A stretch of 64,000 nt of DNA from Fistulifera solaris (GCA_030295235.1 AP026169.1:558001-622000); one strand, 5' to 3'; counted from the stretch's first letter, positions 1-12,096 are shown. Notes: generated by a model not told the origin, from the sequence alone. Numbers and translations are program-made.

Positions 1-33
1 TTTTCAGACCAAGAACTAGAACAAGAGGCGACG

Positions 34-814
34 ATGAGAGCAGTGAATAGTGACTCTGATACCGCTGAACTCGAAGCACGTACAGAATCTGAAGCGGAAA
101 ATGCCGCTGAGTCGCCTTTGCCAAAAAAATGAAGACAACGACGATCATGAAGCTGTTGTAGACGAACCAATCCTTGATGCTCAGGGAAATCCGGGAAATT
201 ACACCGGTCTTGTATCAAAACGCACGCGTCGCCCCAACGGTGTTGGTAGACTTGTGTATGGAGATGGCAAACGGATCCATGAGGGCTTTTGGAAGGACGG
301 ACGCAAGGAAGGTCACGGAAGATGCCTATTCTTTCCACATCGTGATTTTCATGAAGGGGATTATCACGATAATCTTCGTAGCGGCAAAGGCATATATAAA
401 TGGAGCGACGGTAGGTGCTTTGAGGGTAATTATGTGAAAGACTTGAGAGACGGCTACGGTGTCTTCACTTACCCCAGCGGGGAAAAATATGAAGGAAATT
501 TCTGCGAAGGCCGTCGATCTGGCTACGGTCGGTTTACGTTTGACAAGGGTAGGAGTGTATACGAAGGTGAATGGAGTGATGGAAAGTATCATGGTTATGG
601 GTCTTTGCGCTGGGGACAAGGCTTTCATTACGAAGGTGAATTCGTCGACGGAAGATTTCACGGACATGGTAAGAAGTTGGACCCCCAAGGCCACGTGATT
701 CTCGAGGGCGAGTGGGTTGCTGGCAAATACCTCGATTTCGAAAACAAGGAAGACGATAAGTCATCGGAGCACTTTGATACAATAGTTGTCACTGAAGGCG
801 AAGAGGCTTACTAA
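34..814 (+). CDS. MORN-repeat protein (5' end uncertain)
   Basis: This protein is built from about seven MORN repeats (YEGxWxxGxxHGxG type) from roughly position 230 to 730, followed by a short acidic tail. MORN repeats bind lipids or scaffold membrane-associated complexes, but the specific role is unknown. The first ATG in the MORN frame is at 101. Just upstream another frame (ATG at 34) encodes an acidic Ser/Glu-rich stretch that ends in Pro-Lys-Lys at a TGA right after an A7 run (123-129). With six As the two frames join without a stop, so I take 34 as the likelier start. A ttttcag at 1-7 could be a splice acceptor, so earlier exons may lie outside the window. The gene converges on a second MORN gene. 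Confidence 0.75.
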
Positions 815-1185
815 AAGAACTTTATCACGCCAGCTAAGCAGGCTAAAGTCGGATTGGATTCGACCCACAAAAGTTCACTCTTTCAAGCGCCAACTTATAA
901 GTAATGCAATTGTGGTATCCGTAATTGATGACATGGAAAACTGCAATCTTCTATGCGGTCCGGGTTAGAAGCCTTGCTACGCTAATATCTAGGATAAAGA
1001 GCCTTACTACTGAGACAGCTAGTCAACGCCGAGGACATAACATTCCGTATTGATGACGAAGTGACTTTAATGGTTCTCAATTTCGGCCTTTGTGTCCGCA
1101 ATTTAATCGACGTGATTGTTGTTGTCTTCTTCATGGAATCCGATTGCGGAGTGGGGCGCCCGCCTTATGAAGGCAAATCTTTGGG
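815..1185. other. Intergenic, convergent 3' ends
   Basis: This is the shared 3' region between two MORN-repeat genes that point at each other. I see no further gene or RNA in it. Confidence 0.6.
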
Positions 1186-3371
1186 CTACTCAACGAGGTG
1201 CCCGTTCTCCCACACACCGTGTTTTTTCTTGCCATCAGCGGTAACTTCCATTCCAAGCCCATGTGCCACAGAATTTTTGAATTCACCCGTATACTTTGAT
1301 CCAGAAGCAGAGACGAGTTCACCATTGCCATCATACCGCCCTTCCTTCCATTCGCCTTCATAGTAACCTCCATCAAACTTGTAACGACCAAAACCTTCAA
1401 ACATGCCATCACAGAACTCTCCTTCATATACGTTGCCGTTGTGAAAGGCAAATTTTCCCTGGCCGTGACGCTTGTCCTCGCGAAACATTCCGGTGTATAC
1501 GTCCCCATTGTCCCATTTATAAACTCCTTTACCATGTCTAGCGTCAAATACAAACTCTCCTTCATAAGTGTCTCCATTGGGATTTAATAGCTTTCCCTTG
1601 CCATTCCATTGCCCATTAATCCAATCACCCGAGTAAAGTCGGCCACTATCATAGCTCATTTTACCAGTACCGTGCGGAAGCCCTTCTGACACGAGGAAAG
1701 TTCCAGTGTAACGCCCCGAATCACCGTATTTATCTCTTGATTGTACATTCGACACTGAGAAAAGAAACTTTTCGGTTGGCAATCCAGCTTCTTCGGCGGC
1801 TTTCTTCGCTGCAAGGGCGTCCGCCATCACACCATCATCAAAGAAGCAGTTGTACAGGAGTGGTTCCGCAGAGTCATCATCACTCGGCGCTGTCCCTGCC
1901 GGGCTGGGCAGATCCAACAAATTCGGCGGAGCAATGGATGCGATTCGAGCTAGAGGTTTAGGCTCTTGCGATGAAGCTGAGTCCAATCCCATGGGAGGAG
2001 GAGGAAGAATACTACCTTTTCTGTCTTGCGAGATCAGATTGGGGGATTGATCAGTAGCCCCTCGACTGAGTGGAAGAGCATTCAAAGACGATGTCAACAT
2101 ATCAACTGGCATTTCACCACTATCCCCAACTTCGCTACTATCAACCGTGATCTTGTTTTTCTTTTTTCCTTTGCGAATAGGCGGCGGACCGTTCATAATG
2201 GGGAAATCTGTCGGTTCCGCAGAGTGGGTCCGTACCAGCACGCCACGCACAGGTACCTGTAAAGCGCTTTTCTCGGCCACTCCAATCTTGAACTTGTTTC
2301 GCTCCGTGGCATGATGGGGCTTTGGAGGCTCTTTTGAATGTCCAACAAGCCTCCTCGGAAAGAGGCGAATAATTTTGACGGGTCATTGGCCAAATTGACA
2401 TCGGCATCGTTCATGTACGTGGAGCCGGTTGGCGTTTGCGCCTCCGAACGACTGGCTGGAGAAAAATCAGGAATTCCTTCTTCGAAACTACGCGATCTAC
2501 CCAATGAGGCTCTGTTCGGAACACTAGGTCCTGCCCGAGCGCGATTGGCTCTTTGAAAGAATTTCAGTTGACCTTGCATGCGTGGATCTTCTTGTGGAGA
2601 AGGCGAATTACTCCGGCTACGGGGTGGAAAGGGCGATGTGATCGATTTGTCTGGACTTCCCCTTCGATTCTGCTGATCTATCTCTACACGATTTGGTGAG
2701 GTCATGGAACTAGACGACCGTGCATCAGTATCGTCGTCCGTTTCAGCTTCCTCCTTTTGTTGCAATTGTGCTTCGTACTCCGCTTCCGCCTCCAGTTCGA
2801 GTTGTTTTTGGGTCGCCATAGTTTTGATCAACTTCAAGTCTTGTTGGATGGTCCGACGTAAGGCTCGAATGGTTTGATTCTGCTCAATTACAGTTGTTTC
2901 AGAGTCAGCCAGTCGTTGTTCCAACTTGGATATCTGCATCTTCAAACTCAAGACTTCTTTCTCCTTCGTACGCAACATCCAGTTCTGGACCTGTGACAAA
3001 CGTTTCAATGTGGAAGCCAAGTTATCTGTTTTCTGAAGGACTAAATGTGGAGCCAAGGACTCAACAAAAGTTTCGGATGATTCTGTCGTCTTGGGGGGAT
3101 CGCCCTCAGCCTCGCACTCGGCCATGACGTTCTTCGACGAAGTATTTGTCTGCAACTGCTTCACAACTGCAGCAAAGGACATTCTTTGTTGAATGCCGAC
3201 CGCCTTTTCCTCTGCCGTGCACATGTTGCAAGAGAGGATGGCATTGTTATCTTGCACCAAGATAGGGCAGCTAGGATGTCGCAAACATGTGCCCTTCTCA
3301 CTGATGCCAAGTGCTTCTTGCCAAACGATCTTTTCATCATTCTTTTCTCCTTTCTCTTGCTTTTCAGTCAT
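1186..3371 (-). CDS. Zinc-motif, coiled-coil and MORN-repeat protein
   Basis: The ATG is at 3371. The N-terminus has a possible zinc site (C-x2-H-x3-C ... C-x2-C around residues 29-52) next to a CxxHPxxP pattern. A charged coiled coil follows at about residues 120-210, then a Ser/Pro-rich linker, then about eight MORN repeats encoded at roughly 1190-1730. The first half (3371 to about 2260) and the MORN half (about 2330 to 1186) lie in different frames that overlap by about 90 bp, offset as if one base were missing between about 2262 and 2340. No promoter-sized gap separates them, so I read one gene of about 727 codons. Two overlapping genes or an unseen small intron are alternatives. The molecular role is unknown; MORN arrays usually anchor proteins to membranes. 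Confidence 0.7.
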
Positions 3372-5301
3372 TTTCAGCTATATTTAGAAGCACTTTAGTC
3401 TAAATTTGACTAGTGAAAGCAAGTCTTGGTGTTCAAAAGGATGTTTGTTGCTATTATTTGTGACCTGCCTTTTCGTTTGGTGCAAGAGATCATCAGGTCA
3501 GGGTCTTCGCGGTCTTTTTCGCACTAATGCCAGTTGAGTGACGCAAAGCGTGACTGACACTCACAACTCACAACTCACGACGAATGACGATGACTGCTTC
3601 CTTCTCCTGTACAAGGTACAAGGTACTCAATGGTATTCAGTCCCGAAAGTCATCGCCCTTGACCTAACGCTTGAATTTCAAAAATGAACTGCGACGCCAC
3701 GGACGCTATTTGATGTTAAGGAATCATCACTTCATGTTGGTAAAGAAGCAGGCATTGACTGAGTCACTTTCCAATAGCCAAGTGTGAAATCCGTTACCTG
3801 GTAGTACCTTTCAAAAGCAAAGACTTCTCCGACTCAACGAATTGTCAATCCCGGGAATTATCGCTGATTGCTTATTGCTTATTGCAGATTTTCTTGAAAT
3901 TAACTGTTAGAAGATGCTCGTTTCTTTTAATAGCGAAATGAGGTAGACCGATGTTCAAGTTGACAACTGATCAACAAACGTAAAAGACCTTGACAACGAA
4001 GCGAAAGCAGACTGATGCAAAGCGACATGCGGAACCTTTTAAATAGATAGAGTAGAGAGAGACCAAAAAAACATATTATATATTATAGCTTAGGTATTCT
4101 GCATTTCTTATGGAGTGCATTGTCGATAACTTATCATTTAAGCACCTTGCACATAAAACGACACCTCGGGCATGGACAATTTATCACACATCACAAGCAG
4201 AACCCTGAGTGATGGATTGCGTTTCGGTTCTGTCATAAAGGGATAGGACAGAAGTATGATAAACTCACAGTTTTCATTTCATTTTACGCATCACGCACCA
4301 CCACGCATTTTTATTTCGTAACTCGTAACCAAGCAAGAAGTTAGATGCAGGGCAAAGGGCAAGCTGAAAGCAAATCATCAATCATCTTGAATCATCTTAT
4401 GGTGGTGTAGGATTTGGATATTTGGATTTATGGTTTTGATTGTTGATATTCCGTGTTCGTTTCTTGGTTCGTATTGGGTGCTCTGCGCTTTACCTCTACA
4501 CACTTTCATGGTCTTTATTTCCCCGGTACTTATTAAGAATGTGTTTCGATTCCGAAGGCAATAATAGATGATAATGCTAAATGCTAAGGCAACGACCAAC
4601 GACTACGCCTACGACCTACGATCTACGTGTCTACGTAGGACTGAAATAACGGACAGCCGTCGGAAAGTCCAAGGCAATAGGCAATACAGGATTCGGTCAT
4701 TGTGCTCCTATTACTGAGACTCACTCGAGAGGTATAGAGGTATAATCGAAGTTAGGTAGTTTAATGAACGGAGGTTCGAGGTTCGGGCTTCTTCGCTCTT
4801 CCGTTTTTTGGCTTTTTGATCGGCCAATTTTCGTTTTAGGACCTTTTTTCACTCTTCCACTTTCAACGTAGACTACAGTACATGAGAGACGAGGCACGGG
4901 GCTACAGCCGTTTTATTTTTGTGAAACTGATGCCAAATGTGGAAGGCCGCAATCATCGCCCATTCTACTTTTAGCGTCATACAGAATTCAATCGTTCCGA
5001 TTATTTAAGGAATCGTGAATATTAGACCAAGCGTTCTTCGCGCTCCAGCTGTAAAATCGGACACCTCACAAGGCAAAACTTACGTGCGACGGGGTGCTAC
5101 ATTTTAGCGTGGACATCGTGTCTAAACTCCAAACGCATCGTCGCTGGTGCGGTCGACTCGCAACGTTCGCTGCATTACACAGCACTTCTTGTTCCTCTTG
5201 AGTTAGCGGCTACGCCACACAAAGCGTTCAGCAATCATACTTCGCATACAGTTTCCTTGTACAAGTAACCTACAAAGAGTTGAGAAGAATCGAGAACTAT
5301 C
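3372..5301. other. Long intergenic region
   Basis: About 1.9 kb lie between the start of the minus-strand MORN gene and the HMG-box gene, so both promoters sit here. It is AT-rich in places (TATA-like run near 4074-4088). The short reading frames lack convincing ATG starts, codon bias or homology, and I recognise no tRNA or other RNA gene. Confidence 0.5.
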
Positions 5302-6285
5302 ATGGAGCACACAACAATTAATACTAGCAATCCTACGAACGGCAAAGATTCGGGCAAGGCCGTGAAACAACGCAAAGAGAAGAAACCCGTTGCCACCTCG
5401 AAACAGCGCCAGCCGACCAAGAACGAAAAGCCGTCTCGTCCCCTGAGCGCCTACAATGTCTTCTTTAAAGAGGAACGCGTCAAATGGCTGGCAGAATCCT
5501 CCCACAATACCCAACAAAAATTCACACAAATGGGTTACGAGATGGGCCAGCGATGGAAGAAACTCAGCGCTGCCGAAAAGCTCAAGTACGAGAAGATTGC
5601 TCAGGAAGATGTGAAACGCTATCAGAAAGAGATGGAACAGTACGAAAAGAAGGCGTCGCCGAAAAAAGCATCCAAAACAAAAAGTCCCCAGAAAGCACCC
5701 AAAGAAACCAAGAAAGAAGTCGAGAAAGCTCCAGTAGCTACAGCTCCGTCTTCTTCTGATGCGGCTCGTCGAGTCGTGAATGTGCCGTCTCCGGCGATAC
5801 GAGACCCACAAGAACTCATGATACAGCAACTACTAGCGAGTCAACAGGGCGTCCCTTTAGGGCAACAACAACCACAAATTCCCATCCAGTTACATGAACG
5901 CGAAGCCATTTTGCGACAACTCCAACTACAAGAACTAGCCAGTCGGTCACAGTTGTCGCAACTTGTGCCGGGCAATCCCCTGATGGGGTATCCGACCAAC
6001 CAGTATCTGGGCGCATTGTCGGGAGGCGGGGCCATGCTCCCTGGTTTGGAACAGCAACTACTGATTCAGCGTTTGCGAGACCAAGAACTGCGGAGTCAAA
6101 TAGCTTCATTGGAACGCGGGCTGACGGCGCAGCCCTTTGCGCCCTTGTCGAATTTGGACTTATTGGCCTTGCAAGCCTCTTCGCAACCTCAGCCGCCATC
6201 GCTTTCCGACTCGGAGTTACTGGCTAACATGTCGGTAAGAGAAAAATTACAACTTTTGATGCAGTTAAATCAACAAGGGTTTTGA
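5302..6285 (+). CDS. HMG-box protein
   Basis: This is a 327-residue, probably nuclear DNA-binding protein. A Lys-rich N-terminus leads into one HMG box at about residues 43-115, recognisable from the RPLSAYNVFFKEER start, the Trp in MGQRWKKLS and the Lys-rich third helix ending in a run of YEKKA type. A Lys/Ser/Pro linker follows, and the C-terminal half is very rich in Gln and Leu (residues 170-325), suggesting a coiled or prion-like interaction domain. Diatoms have many such proteins. The single box with the RPLSAYN motif resembles sequence-nonspecific HMGB proteins more than SOX/TCF types. The ATG at 5302 is preceded by in-frame stops. Confidence 0.88.
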   Translation: MEHTTINTSNPTNGKDSGKAVKQRKEKKPVATSKQRQPTKNEKPSRPLSAYNVFFKEERVKWLAESSHNTQQKFTQMGYEMGQRWKKLSAAEKLKYEKIAQEDVKRYQKEMEQYEKKASPKKASKTKSPQKAPKETKKEVEKAPVATAPSSSDAARRVVNVPSPAIRDPQELMIQQLLASQQGVPLGQQQPQIPIQLHEREAILRQLQLQELASRSQLSQLVPGNPLMGYPTNQYLGALSGGGAMLPGLEQQLLIQRLRDQELRSQIASLERGLTAQPFAPLSNLDLLALQASSQPQPPSLSDSELLANMSVREKLQLLMQLNQQGF

Positions 6286-7052
6286 ATAGCGACAGAAAGG
6301 ACGTCGAAGAATCGAATAAATGTGTGTTGTAAAAAATAACTCTTTAGTAACTGATACAAGAAGAGACTATGAGTTAAACAGTATTCTTCCATGAGGGGAA
6401 GTGCTCAAGCGTCATTAGGTAAGCGGTTGCCAACCGAATGAATTGAAAAGTACACCCGGGAACCCAAATCGCATTGTCAATGGTAGATGTGAGGTATTCG
6501 CCATACGGAGTCAGGACGCTGGATCGCAAACAGCAATAGTATTCATAAAAGATACCCAGACCCCAGACGATTATTTTTAGTCGGCGCTGATAATAGCGTG
6601 TGGAGAAACGGTCGACAAATGCATTAGCTTGAGCGTTTTGGAAAAAATGACTAAAGTGCAGTCGTGGTTGCTTAGAACTTGCACCGTGGCCCACAGTTAA
6701 TTAGCAAGACAAGACAACGATCCTCATGCATCAACAATTAGTATCAACATTATCTATACTAGAGCAACAGCACCGATAAGCTCTTATAGTAGACACTGTA
6801 TGGATTGTCGGGATTGGTCGACAATCGTAGCGTGGTCATCAGTCTTTTTCCTTGCCTTAAAATTTTTTCAACCATTGCCGGGACTGCATTATTTGAGTTG
6901 AACTACGACAAAAGTACCTCGTGCACTTTACCAGATACCTGCGGTAGTGCACCTTGCGTTGATTGACAAACACAAAACAACTATTCATCATCAAATCCTA
7001 TGGAGAATATCTTCAAAAGGTATTGAAGCACCTTTCATGTACGAACGGAATC
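6286..7052. other. Intergenic region
   Basis: It holds the 3' end of the HMG-box gene and the promoter of the Tls1-like gene. A minus-strand reading frame at 6374-6694 has no good ATG. A copy of the recurrent imperfect palindrome (TGACT...AGTCGTG) lies at about 6647-6668. Confidence 0.5.
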
Positions 7053-7955
7053 ATGTTCAAGAAGAGAGCGAATAAGCAAGCGAATTTACGACGACGAAAC
7101 GAAGAGGAAGAAGAACAATCTGAGAGCGCACACAACTCGGAACGCTACCACGACGATGACTCCTCGACAGATCACTTGTCACAAATTCAACAAAAGAAGA
7201 AACGACGAATGATTCTGGAATCATTGCAATATCGTAAAGGTGTCAGTGCTGCAAAATTACTACAACAACAAGCCAACCCCGTCGAACAATTCAATAATCC
7301 CTCCGTGACCACCGATGACCCACGAGAAGGAGTTATAGAACAAAAACATCGCCTAGCCATGGAAGCGTACATTGCCGAAAATTTAGGAGCTACGACTACT
7401 GAGCAACATGACAAGGAGACAAATGGTGTGCACAATGCGACAGAACAATTGTACGCGGAATTATCGGAAGCTGCGATGCGGTTGGCGGGCCGATCCAGCA
7501 TCGATGATGTGGGGGGAACGATGGCGGGCACGAGCCTCGCCGAAGTCGTGCTACCGGTAGAAGAACGCATGGTGACACTGGAAGAAACCGCGCGTGCGAT
7601 GAAAGTGAAGGATGATCCGATGAATCGCCTTCCTTCCAAAGCGAACATCAATTCATCAGCACCCAATCGATTTGCGGCGCCGGCTCGGCCCAAAGTTCTT
7701 TATGACGCTACAACGACTGCAATGGAGCAAGAAAGGGGTTTTATGGAAGAGATTTGTACTGCAACTACTACCACTACTACGAGTGATGATGCCCCAGACA
7801 ACGATCGAGTCGGATTTCAAGCCTTTCGACGACAACAAAACGGGGAAATTCGTCCTTTGAACAATTCTTATGAGAATGGAGGCCGTCGTGCTACAGACGA
7901 TCGAGCATTCAAGAACTTTGTCACCAAACAACGTGAACGAAGACAAAATCGATGA
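7053..7955 (+). CDS. C9orf78/Tls1 family spliceosome-associated protein
   Basis: A 300-residue, highly charged protein. It matches the human C9orf78 / yeast Tls1 family (Hep_59 domain) in order: a basic FKKR start followed by an acidic stretch, RKGVSAAKLL (human RPNGVSAVALL), a YIAENLG block (human YIETEL), an EEVxLPVEER-type block, an NRF motif, and a C-terminus RATDDRAFKNF (human KATDDYHYEKF). Family members bind the U5 helicase Brr2 and influence splice-site choice in the nucleus; the role here is inferred from that. The frame is open upstream to 6963, but ATG 7053 gives the family-like MFKKR start, so I chose it. Confidence 0.82.
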   Translation: MFKKRANKQANLRRRNEEEEEQSESAHNSERYHDDDSSTDHLSQIQQKKKRRMILESLQYRKGVSAAKLLQQQANPVEQFNNPSVTTDDPREGVIEQKHRLAMEAYIAENLGATTTEQHDKETNGVHNATEQLYAELSEAAMRLAGRSSIDDVGGTMAGTSLAEVVLPVEERMVTLEETARAMKVKDDPMNRLPSKANINSSAPNRFAAPARPKVLYDATTTAMEQERGFMEEICTATTTTTTSDDAPDNDRVGFQAFRRQQNGEIRPLNNSYENGGRRATDDRAFKNFVTKQRERRQNR

Positions 7956-8006
7956 TATAGTTACAAGATTTTGATTTTTTTTAGTTATAAGCTTGCCTGC
8001 ATTTAA

Positions 8007-8734
8007 TTAGTTTACGTTGGTGGTCAAAAGTTCGTACAGCATAGAGGGCTTGGCTGGTTCGAGTCGTACGGATGGTGCTCTTGCCCATTTATTGTTCGAA
8101 ATGAGATACCGCTGAATACGACTCGCCATTCGAGAGGCCGCATTCGGTTTTCCCGTCGTCCACCGTTGGTTCAAAACTTCCTGCAGCTCCAAAACGGAAT
8201 CAATCGACTTTTCTCCCCTCTTTGTTTGTACTTCATCGTTTAATAACCACAATGAGTAAGGGATCGTCCAGTACAAAGTGACATGCTGCAGTGAAGAGGA
8301 CAATTGCACATGAACGATATCCATTGGTTCACCTTGAACATTCCATTCTCCGACCGTCTTTTGACTCATCGTACAATTCGCTTCCAAGCACTGCAAAGCC
8401 GCAGCACGTACGTGATACAATGTGTATTGATATTTTGGAGAAAGTTGGCGCTCGTCGTGTTTGCTGGAACTCATTTCATCCAGTTCGATGCGAAAGGATT
8501 GCTTTGATTGGGAGGATGCTTGAATGATTTCCACACTTTCTTGTAAAGAGGCAAGCCATCCCGCAAAACGGAAGCAAATACGGGATTGCGATGTCGTGGT
8601 GCCGCCACCACATCGTGGTGTTCATCGTTGTGTCGAGGGGACGAAGAATAGTACCAGCGAGGCTGGTGAAGAATTCGCCTCCGTGAAGTCGCTAAAAATG
8701 AATTCCAACGCGGCACGGAATTTGCAAGTAGCAT
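8007..8734 (-). CDS. RbfA-like ribosome-binding factor, mitochondrial
   Basis: The gene is read from ATG 8734. The N-terminus (MLLANSVPRWNSFLATSRRR, then YYSSS) looks like a mitochondrial transit peptide. The body fits the RbfA KH-like fold: an N-terminal helix, the IVHVQLSSSLQHVTLYW strand (RbfA 'VxVSxDLxxAxVY'), and a C-terminal helix and strand with RYLIS ... APSVRLE (RbfA 'L.lr..P.l.F'). RbfA binds the small ribosomal subunit during 16S-type rRNA maturation. The leader and body are in different frames that overlap between 8471 and 8534, offset as if one base were missing at about 8480-8640. The frame after the shift is open upstream and reads sensibly. Family assignment is by pattern only. 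Confidence 0.6.
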
Positions 8735-9570
8735 TTGCAAGCAAAGTGCGATGAGCGATTCCTCTCTATTGCTTATTGTTTATTGCTCGTTTTGTTATTC
8801 ATTCCTTATTATTTTGTGCGGTTCAAATTTTTTAATTATTATGCGGCTGTGATCTGTCGTGACTAAACGCAGTCGTGGATAAAAACGAATTAAACGAAGG
8901 GACTACCTGCTATAGTAAATTTTGAGGCTATCAATCCGGGACGATTTTCAACGGAAGGAATCTAGAAGTGCATTGCATATTGCAAAAACGTTGCGAGTAG
9001 TCGCTACCACCTCAATAATAGCGAAACGGTTTCATAGATGATCTTTCTTTATTGGAGTCCGATCACATGGAAAAATAGTGACACCCTATTTCAAGTCGAT
9101 CGTGCACCGTCACTTCTTAAACGCTCAGCCTGATTGCTCAAGCATTAAACGCGAACCGGCAACAGAAATGTGCTAGCGAGCAAGTGGATGGCAAGAAGAA
9201 AAATAGCGAAAGAAACGAGAATGGATGGTGACTCAGGATTATATCCAGTCGTGGATGATTCACCCAGACCTTAGTCCATAGCACCTTTGTGCGACGATTT
9301 TCGACGTAATTTAATCAGGACACTATAGACAAATAACTACTGCTAGTTCGTCGCAGCTAAACATCTAATGCTACACACTAGATACGTATTCTTCATCAGG
9401 ATTCCTCTATTCTCGTTCGCTTTCGTCAGCAACATACGTTACTTTCGGTGTCTTCTCCCATGCGTGATCGCAGCAATGCCTCAACAAAAGTGTGTGTGTG
9501 AACAATCAACTCGGCTGTATCGACTCAGTCCCATGTTATCATTCGTTAATTATTCTTGTTAGTCGATCGC
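8735..9570. other. Intergenic region
   Basis: Promoter side of the RbfA-like gene and 3' side of the Mpv17-like gene. Two copies of the TGACT...AGTCGTG palindrome lie at about 8858-8877 and 9230-9256. I see no coding or RNA gene. Confidence 0.5.
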
Positions 9571-10430
9571 TTAGTTTGTGCCAGCGTCTTCCGCCGCTTT
9601 GATTTGACCCCGTGTAAAACTGACGTAAGCAGTCCAGAAGAAGGAAACAATATGGCGAAACGGCATACGAATATGAACAGGAAGGATAAATTGGACACAG
9701 TCACTGGGCCCCCATAATTGTATCATTGCGGTGAGGTCCTCCTGAAGGTCACTCTGTCAGTCGAGAGCATAAAACGGTCTACTATCATCGGAATGCTCAC
9801 ACGTACCTTCATATTTTTGGAGTACTTGGTAATCCCATCATGGGCCCAGTCGACAGGATTCCAACTTGATCCACCGACAGACTCTTTGACCATGTAATAT
9901 GTGGGAAAGTACATCATGGGCAAATGCACAATGACGTCGAACAAGACCATCTTGGCGGCATCGAGCATACCGGCTGGGTACTTGAATTTATCGATCAACG
10001 ACATCTTCGCAAACGTGTCCATCGTAGGAAACCACCGGCGGTATTGGGTCACCATGAGCCAATATTGAAAGCCACCCAGATACACGAAACCAAAGACCAC
10101 AAAAATCCCATTGCGACGCCAGTCAACTTCGGAAAGTTGCTTGCCTTCGGCGACTGTTTGCACTACTAGGTCAGCAGCGGAAGTCTTGACGGTAGCAACA
10201 ATTAATTGAAACGCAAAGGGGTGTTCTTTGGTGAACGAGGCAAATTTGCCGGGTGCCTTGGCGTCTTTTGCGGCATTGACGCCGGCCTTGATATTCTTAG
10301 CAGCTTGTGAGAAGGCTCGACTTCTGGCAGTGACTGGAGCTGACCCTAATGTTCGATAGAAGCAAATCATGGTGATGCAAGAAGAAAGTATTGATTTCAA
10401 TTGCATCCTCAAGAGACTCAATATGGGCAT
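9571..10430 (-). CDS. Mpv17/PMP22 family membrane protein
   Basis: Two exons: 9807-10430 and 9571-9741, with a 65-nt intron (9742-9806; donor GTACGT, acceptor CTTCAG, phase 0). The protein has about 264 residues. After a basic, probably mitochondrial leader it shows the family features: HPFAFQL followed by an amphipathic segment, the DWRRNGIF region, GFVYLGGFQYWLM and a Trp-Phe-Pro; exon 2 carries the family's C-terminal signature (LWGPSDCVQFILPVHIRM, then a Trp-Tyr segment). Mpv17-like proteins are four-helix channels of the mitochondrial inner membrane or peroxisomes. Without the splice the C-terminal signature would be lost, which supports the intron. Confidence 0.85.
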
Positions 10431-10915
10431 AAAATGGCAAACTGTTTTCGTTCTATCGAGGCAAAACGAAGCAAACGAAACCGAGTGATGCGTTTACGAA
10501 AATGTTGACCAATTCACTATAAACCAAAGAGTTCCGACGAGTACCGTGTCGACGTCAGCATTTATGGAAGTACGTCAGCATTGTCTCTATCACGACGTTT
10601 CGGGTCTTGTGTCGAGGCCTGCTTGCGACAACACTTTCATCACAATCTACTAAGAATTGTCCTTTATTAGAGTATTGCTTTCTCTACTTGTTAATGATGG
10701 AGAAACTCTCTTAATCCAGTCATTAATGGTTTTACTGTTTTTCATACATACTCGGCTGTTTAGGCATTGATTGAGTACCATGATCAAATATCATATATCA
10801 TTCATATCTGAATGCAGACTAGATATTCAAAGGGATCCCTCATTTGTCTCCGATCCTATCGTCCAAACTCATGAGATTTGATTATCCTTTTCAAATTGAT
10901 CTACGAGTCCTTAAA
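10431..10915. other. Intergenic region
   Basis: Promoter of the Mpv17-like gene and 3' flank of the Tim44-like gene. AT-rich, with no recognisable gene. Confidence 0.5.
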
Positions 10916-12096
10916 TTACAGGTAAGCAATGGCACCATTGAAACGAAAATCAATAATTTTCCAGTTGAGTGCCATTTCCTCTTCGTTGTACTCTCTCTGA
11001 AAGGCCACGACATACGAATTAGCTCGAATATCGTCCTCTGATCCTTCTACGACTTCTCCACTCTCTTTTTTGCGCACACAGTTAATCTGCTGGCACATGA
11101 AATGAAGAATAATGATAGGTGAACCTTTATTCACGACATCTGGCTTTAAACAAAGAGAGGTGGCACGGTAAGAAAGCCCATACGTCACGCCAGTGGTCCG
11201 CTGCACATCAAATATACATGATTTACCTCAACTGCCAAAATCTCCGAGTTCATAATCGCCAAAACGTGCGTATCTATTTGTACACCTTCTTGTTCACGCG
11301 CCTTCATCTCCGCAGCCAATCGTTTGAACACTCCTTCGCCCAACCACGGTTTCAGTTGATTGATTTTTCCCTCCAAAAACCATGACATGATCTGGGGAAG
11401 CGTGTGTTCCACGACGTCTTCTCTCCAGTCATCTAGCGTAAATTCGGGATCTAACTTACGCAGCTCCGCCACCGCGATGGATTCGGGGGTTTCGGCCGTC
11501 ACGGTTTCGTAAACGGACGATACGCGATAGACCCACGGATTTTGACTAGTTTCCCAAGCTTCTTGAGCATCTTCACGCAAGTGATCCACCTTTTTCTTTA
11601 TTTTCTTGGCTCCTGACTTTTCGTAAAAGTCTTCGGTCCGTGTCAAAATGTCTTGAATGACAGGTGCTTGTGCCAATCGCTTCTGCATCCGTTCCCAGGC
11701 GGTCAAATGTTCCGATTCATCAATCACCATGATTTCTACGGGTCCATTGTAGGGCTCATCACCACCCGGAGTTTCGTGTGGGTGAATGAGTTTTTTATTG
11801 ATGGATTTCCGTTCGCCCGATGCTAACAGTTCCTGCCATGTTTTGCCGACTTCGTCTGTGAATACAGCCCATTTCTCGGCGAGGGTCCTCATGATATCGT
11901 TATTATTATTGCTACTACTTGTTGATTTTTCTTCATCATCCTTTCCGTCCTTTTTGAGACGATTGACTGTATCTCTGAGTGATTCGCCTTTTGGTTCGTT
12001 AGAAGCAAATGATCGGGTGACAACGTAATTGTGTGGCTTCGTTGGCGGACGAATGTGCTGCGCGGACACTCGACGTAGTAATGCGGATCGAAACAT
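10916..12096 (-). CDS. TIM44: Tim44-like mitochondrial import motor subunit
   Basis: Two exons: 11227-12096 and 10916-11143, with an 83-nt intron (11144-11226; donor GTAAAT, phase 0). The product has about 365 residues. A basic transit peptide (MFRSALLRRVSAQHI) is followed by a charged N-terminal region that includes a putative J/Hsp70-binding part (LTAWERMQKRLAQAP). The C-terminal Tim44 domain begins near LDPEFTLDDWREDV and continues with ILAVE, then, in exon 2, GSPIIILHFMCQQINCVR and a Val-Val-Glu-Gly loop. Tim44 tethers mtHsp70 to the TIM23 channel on the matrix side of the inner membrane. The first ATG in frame is at 12096. The C-terminus at TAA 10916 matches the usual end of the domain. 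Confidence 0.9.

Noticed and set aside
4378-4599. Minus-strand frame of 73 codons in the large intergenic region
   Set aside because: Low-complexity, no family, no supporting context.
3372-5301. tRNA or other RNA genes in the long intergenic gaps
   Set aside because: I looked for GTTCGA-type B boxes with a matching A box and acceptor stem here and in the other gaps; the few partial matches had no fold.
6374-6694. Minus-strand frame of 106 codons downstream of the HMG-box gene
   Set aside because: Starts with GTG, has no early ATG and no recognisable domain; it lies in a probable 3' UTR.
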